A stretch of DNA of 64,000 nt. It comes from Daejeonella oryzae DSM 19973 (lineage in GTDB: Bacteria > Bacteroidota > Bacteroidia > Sphingobacteriales > Sphingobacteriaceae). The DNA lies in contig NZ_AUHA01000002.1 in assembly GCF_000422945.1 (NCBI RefSeq), positions 1,240,001-1,304,000 on the forward strand, written 5' to 3'. Position 1 is the first letter of the stretch. Every line of letters starts with the position of its first letter. The notes under the pieces were generated by a model. The model did not search any database. It was not told where the DNA came from and saw only the letters and a program-made list of their open reading frames with translations. Position numbers and translations under genes: made by a program. Below, in pieces: positions 1 to 8,878 of this stretch.

Positions 1-1414
1 AGTCCTGATGACCGGCAGTTTTAAAGGCGAAGAAAGCGGTAGGTACCAGAATAACAATCAGTAATAAACCTGCGGTGATGGCTACCGAATACAACAATTT
101 CTTTTGAAGCTTTTTAGGATCTTCAGTATGAAATGCAATTTCTTTGATCGCTAAAATGGCAAGTACCGGAACAAGGAAACCCGCAATAACCAATACCGAT
201 TCTACGGCTCTGAATTTATTGTAAAGCGGAAAGTAGTTGAAGAAAATATCGGATACAAAGGACAGGTTTTTCCCGAATGCAAGGAATATGCTTAAAACTG
301 TTGCGCTGATGATCCACCATTTTAAACGATCGCGGACTACAAATAATCCCAGAACAAAAAGGAAACATACAATGGCACCAAAATACCATGGTCCGGAAGT
401 AAATGATTTATCTCCCCAGTACGTTGGAAGCTGTTTGGCAAATCCTACGGCCTGATCCTGAGGAACTCCGTTTTGCGAAAGCGTTTTCGCTACTTCAGAA
501 GTTTCGTCCAACTGCGGGGTAGAAGCACCGCCGTACGCATTCGGCACCAGGAAAGTCATGATTTCTCCAACACCCTGACTCCAGGCATAGGCGTATTCTT
601 TATCCAAACCATTAGATGGTTCGGCTTTATCTGTGCTTAAATTAGATTTACCGCGAATGGTTTCCTGTCCGTATTCATAGGTGGTCCATAACATGCCCGC
701 ATTTACTGCCACAGCCAGAACAGAAGCTACTACTAAATAGGAAAGCGATTTGAAAAACTCTTTGCTTGTTTTTAGTTTAATGGCGTAGTATAATTCTATT
801 CCCACAAAAATTAACAGAGCGATGAACAGGTAATAGGTCATCTGTATGTGATTGGTCCTGATTTCTATAGCCAGGAACAAAGCCGTCAGTACGGCTCCCC
901 ACAAATATTGCCGTCTGAATGTGAGGATGATCCCCGCCAGGATAGGCGCAAAAAAAGCAATGGCCATCGCCTTATTGCCGTGGCCGGCTTCAATAATGAT
1001 GAAATTGTAGGATGAAAAAGCAAATGCTATTGCTCCCGCAGCCGCCAGCCAGGGGTTCATCTTTAAAACGCAGAATAAAAGATAGGCTCCTAAAAGATAT
1101 AATAAAACGGTATCCACCGGGTTTGGAAGAACTGTTTTAAAAAATGAAATGACGTAGGTAGTTACGTTGTTTGGATATTGAACCCAGATCTGGTAAGCCG
1201 GCATTCCGCCAAACATGGCGTTGGTCCATAAAGGGGCTTTGCCGTCTTTAGCCTTAAAATCCATGATTTCTTTTTGCATGGCCTGGGCTTGCAAAACGTC
1301 ATTCTGAATGAGGGATTTTCCTTGTATAGCAGGACTGAAATAGACAAAACACAAGGCAATGAAAATTCCAATAATGGCCAGGTGAATGCCATTGCGTTTA
1401 AACCAATTATTCAT
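1..1414 (-). CDS. YfhO-type integral membrane protein, 3' end outside window
   Basis: An open minus-strand frame begins with ATG at 1414-1412 (MNNWFKRNGIH) and stays open for 471 codons to the window edge, so the C-terminal part is missing. The visible part has an N-terminal membrane helix and then many further hydrophobic helices. They are separated by soluble loops rich in Asn, Tyr and Gly, including a short GHGNKAM stretch. This layout matches the YfhO family of large polytopic proteins (about 800 residues or more in Bacteroidota), which is related to glycosyltransferases that use lipid-linked sugars. The substrate cannot be told from sequence. A good -7 element (1436-1443) lies 21 bases upstream. 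The family call is from remembered similarity; that it is a multi-spanning membrane protein is certain. Confidence 0.75.
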   Translation of the reverse strand, partial: MNNWFKRNGIHLAIIGIFIALCFVYFSPAIQGKSLIQNDVLQAQAMQKEIMDFKAKDGKAPLWTNAMFGGMPAYQIWVQYPNNVTTYVISFFKTVLPNPVDTVLLYLLGAYLLFCVLKMNPWLAAAGAIAFAFSSYNFIIIEAGHGNKAMAIAFFAPILAGIILTFRRQYLWGAVLTALFLAIEIRTNHIQMTYYLFIALLIFVGIELYYAIKLKTSKEFFKSLSYLVVASVLAVAVNAGMLWTTYEYGQETIRGKSNLSTDKAEPSNGLDKEYAYAWSQGVGEIMTFLVPNAYGGASTPQLDETSEVAKTLSQNGVPQDQAVGFAKQLPTYWGDKSFTSGPWYFGAIVCFLFVLGLFVVRDRLKWWIISATVLSIFLAFGKNLSFVSDIFFNYFPLYNKFRAVESVLVIAGFLVPVLAILAIKEIAFHTEDPKKLQKKLLYSVAITAGLLLIVILVPTAFFAFKTAGHQD

Positions 1415-1435
1415 TTTTTAATTTTTAACTGAAGC

Positions 1436-1443
1436 CAAAAATA
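1436..1443 (-). promoter_or_regulatory. Bacteroidota -7 promoter element for the YfhO-type gene
   Basis: Reads TATTTTTG on the minus strand, a full match to TAnnTTTG, 21 bases before the ATG at 1414. No convincing -33 element was seen, and the region is AT-rich, so a chance match is possible. Confidence 0.4.
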
Positions 1444-1544
1444 GAAAAAAGGTTAAACGTAAGGTGTTCTTAACTAAGCTTTATTGAAATAATTAAATTT
1501 TGTGCGGAAAATAGCTGTTCTGATTGCTTAAAACCGATGGGCGA

Positions 1545-1787
1545 TTACTTGATCTCTTCGTAATCTACAAAATCACCAATCTTCTCAGTCTTTTCATTTT
1601 TCTCTCTCGGGGGAACATAATCTACCCTGATCCGGCCATCAGGCTTGGGTTGCTGGTATTGCTGGTTAGCCTGATTCTGCACCTTGCTAACCATCTTTTT
1701 TAATAATAGAGGAATCGCAAACCGGGCCACTATTCTAATGAGCCATAGCACAGAAATTGCGATAAATAAAAATCTTAATAATGCCAT
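1545..1787 (-). CDS. DUF4834 family small membrane protein
   Basis: An 80-residue protein with one N-terminal membrane helix (about residues 4-28, with basic residues inside it), followed by a short basic and Gln-rich segment and a charged tail ending in DFVDYEEIK. This layout is the DUF4834 family, found in Bacteroidota and without known function. The C-terminal tail should lie in the cytoplasm if the helix is a signal anchor. The gene has its own full-match -7 element at 1805-1812, 17 bases upstream, and is separated from ywbE by 91 bases, so it is probably transcribed alone. Confidence 0.75.
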   Translation of the reverse strand: MALLRFLFIAISVLWLIRIVARFAIPLLLKKMVSKVQNQANQQYQQPKPDGRIRVDYVPPREKNEKTEKIGDFVDYEEIK

Positions 1788-1804
1788 TTGAAATAAATTC
1801 TATA

Positions 1805-1812
1805 CAAATATA
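1805..1812 (-). promoter_or_regulatory. -7 promoter element for the DUF4834 gene
   Basis: Reads TATATTTG on the minus strand, matching TAnnTTTG, 17 bases upstream of the ATG at 1787. No -33 element is obvious. Confidence 0.4.
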
Positions 1813-1878
1813 GACGTTAATTTATCTATTATGTTTCAGGAGGCAGGTAAAAGCTGACATTCACCTGAATTTTACAAA

Positions 1879-2079
1879 TCAGTTATCTTCGATAATTTCA
1901 ACAACTCTTCCAACCTGTCCGTCTTCCAGTCTCACTTTTATTCCTCTGGAATGAAATGCTGAACTGGTAAGTAAAGCATCCACAATACCTCTTGTGCGAT
2001 TGCCATTGCGCTGGTCTTTTTTCAGGATGATATCCACTTCTAATCCGGGGTATATGTCTTTTCTGTTTTGTCCGTTCAT
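1879..2079 (-). CDS. ywbE: YwbE family protein (DUF2196)
   Basis: A 66-residue protein beginning MNGQNRKDIYPG and containing the typical GLEVDIILKKDQRNGNRTRG stretch, then RGIKVRLEDGQVGRV near the end. Both are hallmarks of the YwbE family, a small beta-rich KOW-like fold of unknown role. Length equals the family norm. It follows uvrB by 63 bases on the same strand and may be read from the uvrB promoter, since no separate -7 element was found. Cytoplasmic; no signal or membrane segment. Confidence 0.85.
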   Translation of the reverse strand: MNGQNRKDIYPGLEVDIILKKDQRNGNRTRGIVDALLTSSAFHSRGIKVRLEDGQVGRVVEIIEDN

Positions 2080-2142
2080 TTTTTAATTCTTTGCAGAGCT
2101 TAGTTTGCGGAGCTCATGTTGCTTTTGTTTTTTAGAGGAGGC

Positions 2143-4179
2143 TTAAACCTTAGTAAAACGCTCGGTCATGATTTTTTCAAGTGCAAACATTTCATCGCGA
2201 AGTTTGGCTGCCTGTAAAAAGTCCATTTCCTTAGCCGCCGTTACCATGTCTTTCTTGGTTTTTTCAATTGACTTTTGAAGCTCGGGCTTGCTCATGTACT
2301 GAACTATCGGATCTGCGGCCAGACTGTCGGTCATTTCTTTCTCGACATACATTTTCTGAACCCCTCCTTTAAAGTCCATTACAGAAGTTTGCTCTATAAT
2401 TTCCTCACGTGATTTTCCTATGGTTACAGGGGTGATTCCGTTTTCCAGATTATACGCAATCTGCTTATCCCGGCGGCGGTTGGTTTCGTCGATAGTTACC
2501 TTCATGCTGTCGGTTATTTTATCGGCATACATAATTACCCTTCCGCGGTCATTACGGGCCGCACGGCCTATGGTTTGAATCAGGGATCTTTCAGATCTCA
2601 GAAATCCTTCTTTATCCGCATCCAGAATAGCCACCAGCGAAACTTCGGGTAAATCCAAACCTTCGCGTAATAAGTTAATCCCGATTAAAACATCAAATAC
2701 ACCCAGGCGCAGATCTCTTAAAATTTCTACACGGTCAAGGGTTTTAACTTCTGAGTGAATGTACCGAACCTTAATTCCCAAACGATCCATGTATTTGGTC
2801 AGCTCTTCTGACATGCGTTTGGTTAGCGTAGTAACCAAAACCCGGTCGCCGAGTTTAATCGTTTTATCTACCTCATCCAGTAAATCATCCACCTGGTTTA
2901 TAACCGGACGGATTTCTATGGTGGGATCAAGCAATCCAGTAGGCCTGATGACCTGTTCTACAAAAATCCCTTCCGTTTTTTCCAGTTCATAGTCGCCGGG
3001 AGTGGCGCTTACATAAATTGTCTGGGGGGCAAGGCGTTCAAATTCGTTGAAATTTAATGGCCTGTTATCCAGTGCTGCCGGTAAACGGAAACCATAATCT
3101 ACCAGCGCCATTTTGCGTGAACGGTCTCCGCCATACATCGCCCTGATCTGCGGAACGGTTGCGTGACTCTCGTCGATAACCATTAAATAATCATCGGGAA
3201 AATAATCCAGCAAACAGAAAGGCCGCATTCCGGGAGTCCGTCCGTCAAAAAATCTGGAATAATTTTCGATACCGCTGCAATACCCCAGCTCACGGATCAT
3301 TTCCAGATCGTAATTCACCCGCTCTTCTAATCGCTTTGCTTCTAAAAATCGTTTTTCCTGTACAAATTGTTCCTTACGGGATTCCAGTTCTTCCTGAATA
3401 GACCAGATGGATTGTGTGAAACGGTCTTTGGGCGTCACAAATAAATTAGCCGGAAAAACTGCCAGATGTGACATTTTTTCAATGGTTTTTCCTGAAGCCG
3501 GATCAATAGAAGTAAGTTCTTCGATATCATCCCCAAAAAAAGATACCCGGTAAGCAAAATCCATATAGGCCGGATAAATATCTACGGTATCGCCCTTAAC
3601 CCTGAAAGTTCCACGCTTAAAATCTGTGGTGGTGCGAGAGTACAGGATTTCTACCAAACGGTGCAAAAATGCATTTCTGCTGATTTTGGTTCCTACCGCA
3701 AAGCGAAATACTGAATTTGCAAAATCTTCCGGATTTCCCATACCGTAAATACAGGAAATCGAGGAAACTACAATGATATCTCTTCGGCCTGACATGAGAG
3801 AAGAAGTGGTCCGCAGCCGCAGCTTCTCTATTTCTTCATTTATCTGAAGATCTTTTTCAATATAGGTATTAGAGGAAGCGATGTAGGCCTCCGGCTGATA
3901 GTAATCGTAATAGGAAACAAAGTAATTAACCGAATTTTCAGGAAAAAACTGCTTAAATTCCCCGTAAAGCTGTGCAGCCAGGGTTTTATTGTGGCTTAAG
4001 ATCAGGGTTGGCTTTTGAGTATTCTGAATGACATTGGCAATGGAAAAAGTTTTCCCCGAACCTGTAACTCCTAATAGGGTTTGATAATGTTCGTCTCTTA
4101 CAACGCCCTCTGTTAATTGGCGTATAGCTTCCGGCTGATCTCCGCTGGGCTTATACTCAGATGTTAACTTAAATTCCAT
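2143..4179 (-). CDS. uvrB: Excinuclease ABC subunit B
   Basis: UvrB takes damaged sites over from UvrA, opens the duplex and recruits UvrC in nucleotide excision repair. The 678-residue length is normal. Visible marks are Walker A GVTGSGKT (37-44), the beta-hairpin region with YDYYQPEAY (91-99), a DESH helicase box (about 335-340), helicase motifs such as GINLLREGLDLPEV and QTIGRAARN, and a C-terminal UVR domain (about 640-675) that binds UvrC. The ATG at 4179 has a full-match -7 element only seven bases upstream, so the transcript may be almost leaderless. Nothing appears degraded. Confidence 0.98.
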   Translation of the reverse strand: MEFKLTSEYKPSGDQPEAIRQLTEGVVRDEHYQTLLGVTGSGKTFSIANVIQNTQKPTLILSHNKTLAAQLYGEFKQFFPENSVNYFVSYYDYYQPEAYIASSNTYIEKDLQINEEIEKLRLRTTSSLMSGRRDIIVVSSISCIYGMGNPEDFANSVFRFAVGTKISRNAFLHRLVEILYSRTTTDFKRGTFRVKGDTVDIYPAYMDFAYRVSFFGDDIEELTSIDPASGKTIEKMSHLAVFPANLFVTPKDRFTQSIWSIQEELESRKEQFVQEKRFLEAKRLEERVNYDLEMIRELGYCSGIENYSRFFDGRTPGMRPFCLLDYFPDDYLMVIDESHATVPQIRAMYGGDRSRKMALVDYGFRLPAALDNRPLNFNEFERLAPQTIYVSATPGDYELEKTEGIFVEQVIRPTGLLDPTIEIRPVINQVDDLLDEVDKTIKLGDRVLVTTLTKRMSEELTKYMDRLGIKVRYIHSEVKTLDRVEILRDLRLGVFDVLIGINLLREGLDLPEVSLVAILDADKEGFLRSERSLIQTIGRAARNDRGRVIMYADKITDSMKVTIDETNRRRDKQIAYNLENGITPVTIGKSREEIIEQTSVMDFKGGVQKMYVEKEMTDSLAADPIVQYMSKPELQKSIEKTKKDMVTAAKEMDFLQAAKLRDEMFALEKIMTERFTKV

Positions 4180-4554
4180 GAATGCGCAAAGATAATAAAC
4201 TTAGATAGCAGATAGCTTAATGTATTGTGGCCCTAAATAGTTTTAGGAATAACTAAAAAACAAGGGAGCCACATGTTATGCAGCTCCCCCGAATCAAACC
4301 TTATTTATGGACATTACTTTCGTAATGACACTATTAATTACGCTTTATGTGTGTTTTTAGTTTGTCGGGTTGAAAATATTTTGTCATTTAAGGCTCATAA
4401 TCTGCAAGCGAAAGTTCAATACCCGGTTTTGATCTTTCTAACAGATAAGCAGAATTAGAAACTATTTGCAGCGTAAATGCTTTCCTATTAAAGAAGATTT
4501 AAAACTCATCCTGCGCTAAGCTCGTTCAAGAAATAATAATTAGTATTTTTAAAC
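4180..4554. other. Divergent intergenic region uvrB / upp
   Basis: This 375-base gap separates uvrB (minus) from upp (plus). It holds the uvrB -7 element at 4187-4194 and a one-mismatch candidate TATTTTTA at 4544-4551 directly before upp. A 61-codon open frame at 4273-4458 has no family resemblance and low-complexity content; I do not regard it as a gene. No hairpin or structured RNA was recognised. Confidence 0.5.
4187..4194 (-). promoter_or_regulatory. -7 promoter element for uvrB
   Basis: Reads TATCTTTG on the minus strand, matching TAnnTTTG. Its end lies seven bases before the uvrB ATG, so transcription would start on or just before the start codon. Confidence 0.5.
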
Positions 4555-5199
4555 ATGATTTTTCTTTTAAATAAAACTCTTTCTATCGGCAATCATTTTC
4601 TTGCAGAACTCCGGGATTCGCAGATTCAGCAGGACAGCATGCGTTTTCGCAGAAACATGGAGAGGCTGGGCGAACTATTTGCTTACGAGATCAGCAAGGA
4701 ACTGGAATATGTAGACACCGATTTCGAAACTTCACTCGGCACAGCAACCGTTCCGGTTTTGAAAGAAATGCCGGTGCTGGCCACTATTTTAAGAGCAGGT
4801 TTACCGCTTCACCAGGGTTTACTGAACTATTTTGACCGTGCTGATTCTGCCTTTATTTCTGCTTACAGGAAAACAACCAAGGGCGGTAATTTTGAAATAA
4901 AGATGGAATACGTTTCTACGCCATCATTAAATGGTAAAATTGTAGTGGTGGCTGATCCGATGCTGGCAACCGGACGAAGCATGGTTCTTTGCTGCAAAGA
5001 ATTGCTTACCCAATTTAAAATCAAAGAACTCCATATTGTAGCCGCAATCGCAAGTCAGGAGGGATTGGCACACGTGCAGGCAAATTTGCCCAAAGCGAAA
5101 TTATGGCTGGGCGCAATTGATGAGGAATTGACTACCAAAGCTTATATTGTGCCCGGTTTAGGTGATGCCGGCGATCTGTCGTATGGCATTAAAGAATAA
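4555..5199 (+). CDS. upp: Uracil phosphoribosyltransferase
   Basis: Converts uracil and PRPP to UMP in pyrimidine salvage; soluble and cytoplasmic. The 214-residue length is typical. The PRPP-binding loop reads DPMLATGRS (134-142), and the C-terminal GDAGD (203-207) is the uracil-recognition segment of the family. TILRAGLPL near residue 80 is the conserved Arg-Ala-Gly stretch. The next gene, a YjjG-type nucleotidase, starts 17 bases downstream, which pairs base salvage with disposal of unwanted pyrimidine nucleotides. All key residues are present. Confidence 0.95.
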   Translation: MIFLLNKTLSIGNHFLAELRDSQIQQDSMRFRRNMERLGELFAYEISKELEYVDTDFETSLGTATVPVLKEMPVLATILRAGLPLHQGLLNYFDRADSAFISAYRKTTKGGNFEIKMEYVSTPSLNGKIVVVADPMLATGRSMVLCCKELLTQFKIKELHIVAAIASQEGLAHVQANLPKAKLWLGAIDEELTTKAYIVPGLGDAGDLSYGIKE

Positions 5200-5216
5200 T
5201 TATATTTTATATCCGG

Positions 5217-5960
5217 ATGCAAACTGGTTTCAATAATCACCCGCTTGCGGGTATACAGCAAATAAAGTCACAGCTTAATCACCTGTTTTTTGATCTGGAT
5301 CATACCATATGGGATTTTGATAAGAATGCGGAAGAAACGCTTCATGAACTTTATCAGTCTTATTCTTTAAAAGAACTGGGCCTGCACTCTGCGGATAATT
5401 TTATAGAAGTTTACACCCGTAATAACCACCAGTTATGGGCAGATTATCATCTTGGAAAAATTACCAAAGAGGTATTGCGTGAAACCCGATTTTCAAAAAC
5501 CTTTATTGATCTCGGACTTTCCTCAGACTGCATTCCTGTAAATTTTGAAGATGATTACGTACGGATTTGTCCGACCAAGACAAATCTTTTTCCGGAAGCA
5601 CATCAAACTCTTGAATATCTTGCAGGATCGTATACACTTCATCTGATTTCAAACGGATTCAGGGAGTCTACAGAAATGAAAGTAGGAAATACAGGTCTTG
5701 CCAAATATTTTTCCACGGTAGTCATTTCAGAAATCGTTGGCTTTAATAAGCCCGATAGAGCTATTTTTCAGTTCGCACTGGCCGGAGCAAATGCCCAAAT
5801 TCACGAAAGTTTAATGATTGGCGACAGCATTGAAGCCGACATTCGCGGAGCGCAGAATTTCGGCATGAAAGCCATCTACTTTAATCCCGATAAAAAGGAA
5901 AAGCCTGCTGATGTAGAATTTGAGATCACGGGTTTAAACGAACTAATGAATATTTTATGA
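5217..5960 (+). CDS. yjjG: YjjG-type HAD pyrimidine nucleotidase
   Basis: A haloacid-dehalogenase-type phosphatase. HAD motif I reads FFDLDHTIWDF with nucleophile Asp26 and acid Asp28, motif II is LISNGF, and motif IV is GDSIEADI (from about residue 202). The DHTIWDF variant is typical of YjjG, which dephosphorylates non-canonical pyrimidine nucleoside monophosphates. The ATG at 5217 gives about 20 residues more at the N-terminus than usual, but no later in-frame ATG precedes motif I. The stop overlaps the next start by four bases (ATGA), so the two are translationally coupled. Confidence 0.85.
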   Translation: MQTGFNNHPLAGIQQIKSQLNHLFFDLDHTIWDFDKNAEETLHELYQSYSLKELGLHSADNFIEVYTRNNHQLWADYHLGKITKEVLRETRFSKTFIDLGLSSDCIPVNFEDDYVRICPTKTNLFPEAHQTLEYLAGSYTLHLISNGFRESTEMKVGNTGLAKYFSTVVISEIVGFNKPDRAIFQFALAGANAQIHESLMIGDSIEADIRGAQNFGMKAIYFNPDKKEKPADVEFEITGLNELMNIL

Positions 5961-6484
5961 GTATTGGCAGCCAGCAGCGTTCTATTTTAAAATCAGTTGA
6001 TGAATACAGTAAACTGCTCGAAAGCATAAGCGAGGAAGATTTTCAACGAAGTCCGGAGGAAGGATGGTCCTATTCAGAAGTGTATTCGCATATTTTTCAG
6101 GCAAATCTGGTCTCTTTGGTGGCAGCAGAAAAATGCATTAACGGAACAGGCGAAAAAACGGATAAGAGAATACATTGGATACCACGGGCAATTTTATTTT
6201 TCGGCCGTTTTCCTCCCGGGAAATTTAAAGCTCCGGAAAGAATTGCCGCCATGGTGGCAAAAATTGATAAGGAGCAAGCCAGAAATCTCATCGTTAAATT
6301 TAAAACGAGACTTGCAGAAATTTCACCCAGGATTGATAAAGCTTTGGCAAATGTTAAAGTGGTGCATCCGCGACTTGGTTTATTAAATGCCAGACAATGG
6401 TTCAGATTTGTTGAGATACATACCCGCCACCATCAAAAGCAATTGGTACGCATTCAGATGATGTTTAATTCTGCAAAAAATTAA
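5957..6484 (+). CDS. DinB-fold (YfiT-like) protein
   Basis: A 175-residue helical protein. The metal-site pattern of the DinB/YfiT superfamily is visible: WSYSEVYSHIFQAN near residue 37-50 gives the first His, and RFVEIHTRHHQKQL near 150-163 gives the C-terminal His cluster. These four-helix-bundle proteins bind zinc or nickel and often act as thiol transferases or damage-inducible hydrolases; the substrate here is unknown. It overlaps the yjjG-type gene by four bases, so expression is shared. Confidence 0.75.
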   Translation: MSIGSQQRSILKSVDEYSKLLESISEEDFQRSPEEGWSYSEVYSHIFQANLVSLVAAEKCINGTGEKTDKRIHWIPRAILFFGRFPPGKFKAPERIAAMVAKIDKEQARNLIVKFKTRLAEISPRIDKALANVKVVHPRLGLLNARQWFRFVEIHTRHHQKQLVRIQMMFNSAKN

Positions 6485-6628
6485 GTTATTCGATTGGACT
6501 GTTTAATCAGGTGTTTTTTATGCTAAGGGCAACGGAAACGACTGATTTATTGCTGAATGAGATTTTTTTTTGGGCTAGGTATTCAAATCATAACAGACTT
6601 AATTTGCTGATTTTAGGTATTTTTAAAA

Positions 6629-6666
6629 CAGCTAATCGATATCAGAATCTTGAAATTCTGTAGCTG
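6629..6666. repeat. Nested inverted repeat upstream of glycosyltransferase gene
   Basis: Two nested pairs of arms are present: CAGCTA/TAGCTG outside (6629-6634 and 6661-6666) and CAGAAT/ATTCTG inside (6643-6648 and 6655-6660). The structure ends six bases before a -7-like element, a position that fits an operator or a structured upstream site. Confidence 0.35.
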
Positions 6667-6671
6667 ATGCT

Positions 6672-6679
6672 TACCTTGG
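6672..6679 (+). promoter_or_regulatory. Imperfect -7 element for the glycosyltransferase gene
   Basis: TACCTTGG differs from TAnnTTTG at one position. It lies 44 bases before the ATG at 6724, directly after an inverted repeat. Confidence 0.35.
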
Positions 6680-6723
6680 CGTAATTTTTTATACTATCAG
6701 GGAAGGAAAGCAGTAAATCAGGA

Positions 6724-7746
6724 ATGAAAATTTTATTTGCCATACAGGGAACCGGAAACGGTCATATTAGCAGGGCACGTGAAATTGTTCCATTATTGCA
6801 ACAGCACGGCCACGTAGATTTGCTGGTTAGCGGCACCCAGGCTGATGTTTCTCTTGATCAGCCACTCTCTTATCGTTTTCATGGATTCAGCTTTGTATTT
6901 GGTAAAAAGGGGAGTGTAAATCACTGGAAAACCTACCGGAGCATGAGCTTGCTGCGATTGAAGAAAGACATCAGCTCCCTTCCTTTAAATAATTACGACC
7001 TGATTATTAATGATTTTGAACCGGTAACCGCATGGGCCTGCCGCATGAGCGGAAAACCAAGTGTTTCATTAAGTCACCAGGCTTCATTTTTATCGCACAA
7101 CACTCCGCGGCCCTCCAGTAATTTTAACTGGGCCGAGTGGATATTTAAATATTACGCACCCACCACAGATCATGTGGGTTTCCATTTTAAAGCATACGAT
7201 CATTTTATTCATACTCCGGTAATTCGTAAAGAAATCCGGAATCAGGAAATTACTGACAATGGACATGTAACTGTTTATCTGCCTTCTTTTGATGATCGCT
7301 TATTAGTTCCTTTTCTAAAACAGCTGCCCGAAATTAAGTGGGAAATATTTTCAAAGCATACTCTAAAAAGCTACCGCGATGGAAATGTATTTGTGAACCC
7401 GGTTTCGCATCAGGCGTATAATCAAAGTCTGGCTTCTTCGCATGGTTTACTAACCGGCGGCGGGTTCGAAGGTCCGGCAGAAGCGCTTTTTATGGGGAAA
7501 AGGGTACTGGTAATACCCATGAAAAACCAGTACGAGCAGCAATGCAATGCAGAAGCTTTAAGGCAAATGGGTGTTCCGATAATCTACAATCTGGATTCGC
7601 TGTTTGTTCCCGCACTTCGCAGGTGGCTGTCTCAGCCATTTATGGTTCAGGTTGATTTTCCGGATCATACCTCTAAAATCATCGGGAATATTGTTAACAC
7701 ATATTCTTCCCGGTCTTCATTTTTATCATCCGGGCTTTTATCTTAA
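6724..7746 (+). CDS. Glycosyltransferase of the GT-B fold (GT1/MurG-like)
   Basis: The 340-residue protein starts MKILFAIQGTGNGHISRA, the Gly-rich donor-fold start seen in MurG-like and UDP-glucuronosyltransferase-like enzymes. A C-terminal nucleotide-sugar segment carries LLTGGGFEGPAEALFMGKRVL (from about residue 242), with a Gly-rich loop and the E-A-L-x-x-G helix. No signal peptide or membrane helix is seen. Bacteroidota often carry this gene as a stand-alone lipid- or envelope-glycosylating enzyme, but donor and acceptor are unknown. It precedes a membrane protein by 38 bases. Confidence 0.75.
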   Translation: MKILFAIQGTGNGHISRAREIVPLLQQHGHVDLLVSGTQADVSLDQPLSYRFHGFSFVFGKKGSVNHWKTYRSMSLLRLKKDISSLPLNNYDLIINDFEPVTAWACRMSGKPSVSLSHQASFLSHNTPRPSSNFNWAEWIFKYYAPTTDHVGFHFKAYDHFIHTPVIRKEIRNQEITDNGHVTVYLPSFDDRLLVPFLKQLPEIKWEIFSKHTLKSYRDGNVFVNPVSHQAYNQSLASSHGLLTGGGFEGPAEALFMGKRVLVIPMKNQYEQQCNAEALRQMGVPIIYNLDSLFVPALRRWLSQPFMVQVDFPDHTSKIIGNIVNTYSSRSSFLSSGLLS

Positions 7747-7784
7747 TATTGCTTCCGAAAAAGATATAGAATTTTAGTAGCCGC

Positions 7785-8768
7785 ATGATTAAACAGTTCC
7801 GGAGTCTTAATCCCGTTAATATCATTTTGCTGATTGGCTTCGCGATCTTATTACGACTGGTTATTTTTTTTAAACTGCCGGAGCATGTCAGTTTCGACTT
7901 TATCGAGCCTTTCACCAAATTATTAGTTACTATTCCGCTCCAGAATGCGTTTTCTCCCGGTGCCAATGTTCTTATTGCTTTGGTTATCACTTTAGTGCAG
8001 GCATTAATTTTCAATAAAATTGTCAATCATTTTAACCTTCTGGGCAAACCCACCTTTTTGCCGGCTCTTTTATACGTTACCACCTCCAGCTTATTAACTC
8101 CCTTTGTATTACTAAGTCCTACGCTGATCTGTAATTTTCTGGTTTTGTGGATGATCAGCAAATTTCTGAGTATTTACCGGAGAGATGATGTGCGTTCCGT
8201 TATGTTTGATCTGGGAATGATTGTAGGTATTGGAACCCTGATTTATTTTCCTTTTATTTCTATGCTTCCACTGCTGTGGATCAGTTTAGTGATTTTTCGT
8301 CCTTTCAACTGGCGTGAGTGGCTGATTGGGATCATTGGTTTCATCACCGTTTTCTTTTTTCTGGCTGTATTTTATTACTGGAACGATTCTCTGGATCAAT
8401 TTTACAGGATCTGGCTTCCGCTAGCAACCCCTTTTCCTACACGCCTTCAATTTAATATTTACCAGTATTTAGTGCTTCTGCCGCTACTCCTTATTTTTAT
8501 ATTATCAATTGTACAGTTACGACAGAACTTTTTTAAGAGTTATGTGCAGATCCGGAAATCTTTTCAGCTGCTCTTTTTTATGTTTTTACTGGGTCTGGCT
8601 TCTTTCTATTTAAAATCTGATTTCCGGGTATATCATTTTCTTCTTTGTGCTCCGCCGGCAGCGGTATTAATGGCTTATTATTTCTTACATGCCGGCAAAA
8701 AAAGGTGGATATATGAAAGTCTGTTTCTGCTTTTGCTGGGATTTATCATTTATTTTCAATTGCTGTAG
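7785..8768 (+). CDS. Multi-pass inner membrane protein, DUF6427-like
   Basis: A 327-residue protein with roughly ten hydrophobic helices spread over its whole length and almost no soluble domain. The start MIKQFRSLNPVNIILLIGF and the pattern of helices resemble Bacteroidota proteins grouped as DUF6427, which have no known function. It follows the glycosyltransferase gene by 38 bases on the same strand, so the two may act together in the envelope. A membrane transferase or flippase role is possible, but no motif supports one. Confidence 0.6.
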   Translation: MIKQFRSLNPVNIILLIGFAILLRLVIFFKLPEHVSFDFIEPFTKLLVTIPLQNAFSPGANVLIALVITLVQALIFNKIVNHFNLLGKPTFLPALLYVTTSSLLTPFVLLSPTLICNFLVLWMISKFLSIYRRDDVRSVMFDLGMIVGIGTLIYFPFISMLPLLWISLVIFRPFNWREWLIGIIGFITVFFFLAVFYYWNDSLDQFYRIWLPLATPFPTRLQFNIYQYLVLLPLLLIFILSIVQLRQNFFKSYVQIRKSFQLLFFMFLLGLASFYLKSDFRVYHFLLCAPPAAVLMAYYFLHAGKKRWIYESLFLLLLGFIIYFQLL

Positions 8769-8770
8769 TG

Positions 8771-8794
8771 CGGTTTTTAATTGTATTAAAACCG
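8771..8794 (+). terminator. Weak hairpin after the DUF6427-like gene
   Basis: Arms CGGTTTT and AAAACCG face each other around an AT-rich loop just after the stop at 8768. There is no clear run of T afterwards, so termination efficiency is doubtful. Confidence 0.3.
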
Positions 8795-8866
8795 TATAAA
8801 ATCATCTTATTCATCATCTTTAACCTTTTTTAACACAAGGGTTCTTCATCAATCTTAAAATTTGAA

Positions 8867-8874
8867 TAGCTTTG
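8867..8874 (+). promoter_or_regulatory. -7 promoter element for purQ
   Basis: TAGCTTTG matches TAnnTTTG exactly and ends four bases before the purQ ATG at 8879. Transcription would start at or next to the start codon. Confidence 0.5.
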
Positions 8875-8878
8875 TGAC

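Noticed and set aside
1162-1392. Minus-strand 76-codon frame
   Set aside because: Other-frame shadow of the YfhO-type gene, which is open through the whole region in the correct frame.
2096-2117. Short palindrome GAGCT...AGCTC between ywbE and uvrB
   Set aside because: Five-base arms without a T tract; too weak to call a terminator.
4273-4458. Plus-strand 61-codon frame between uvrB and upp
   Set aside because: No family resemblance, no promoter match before it and no downstream partner.
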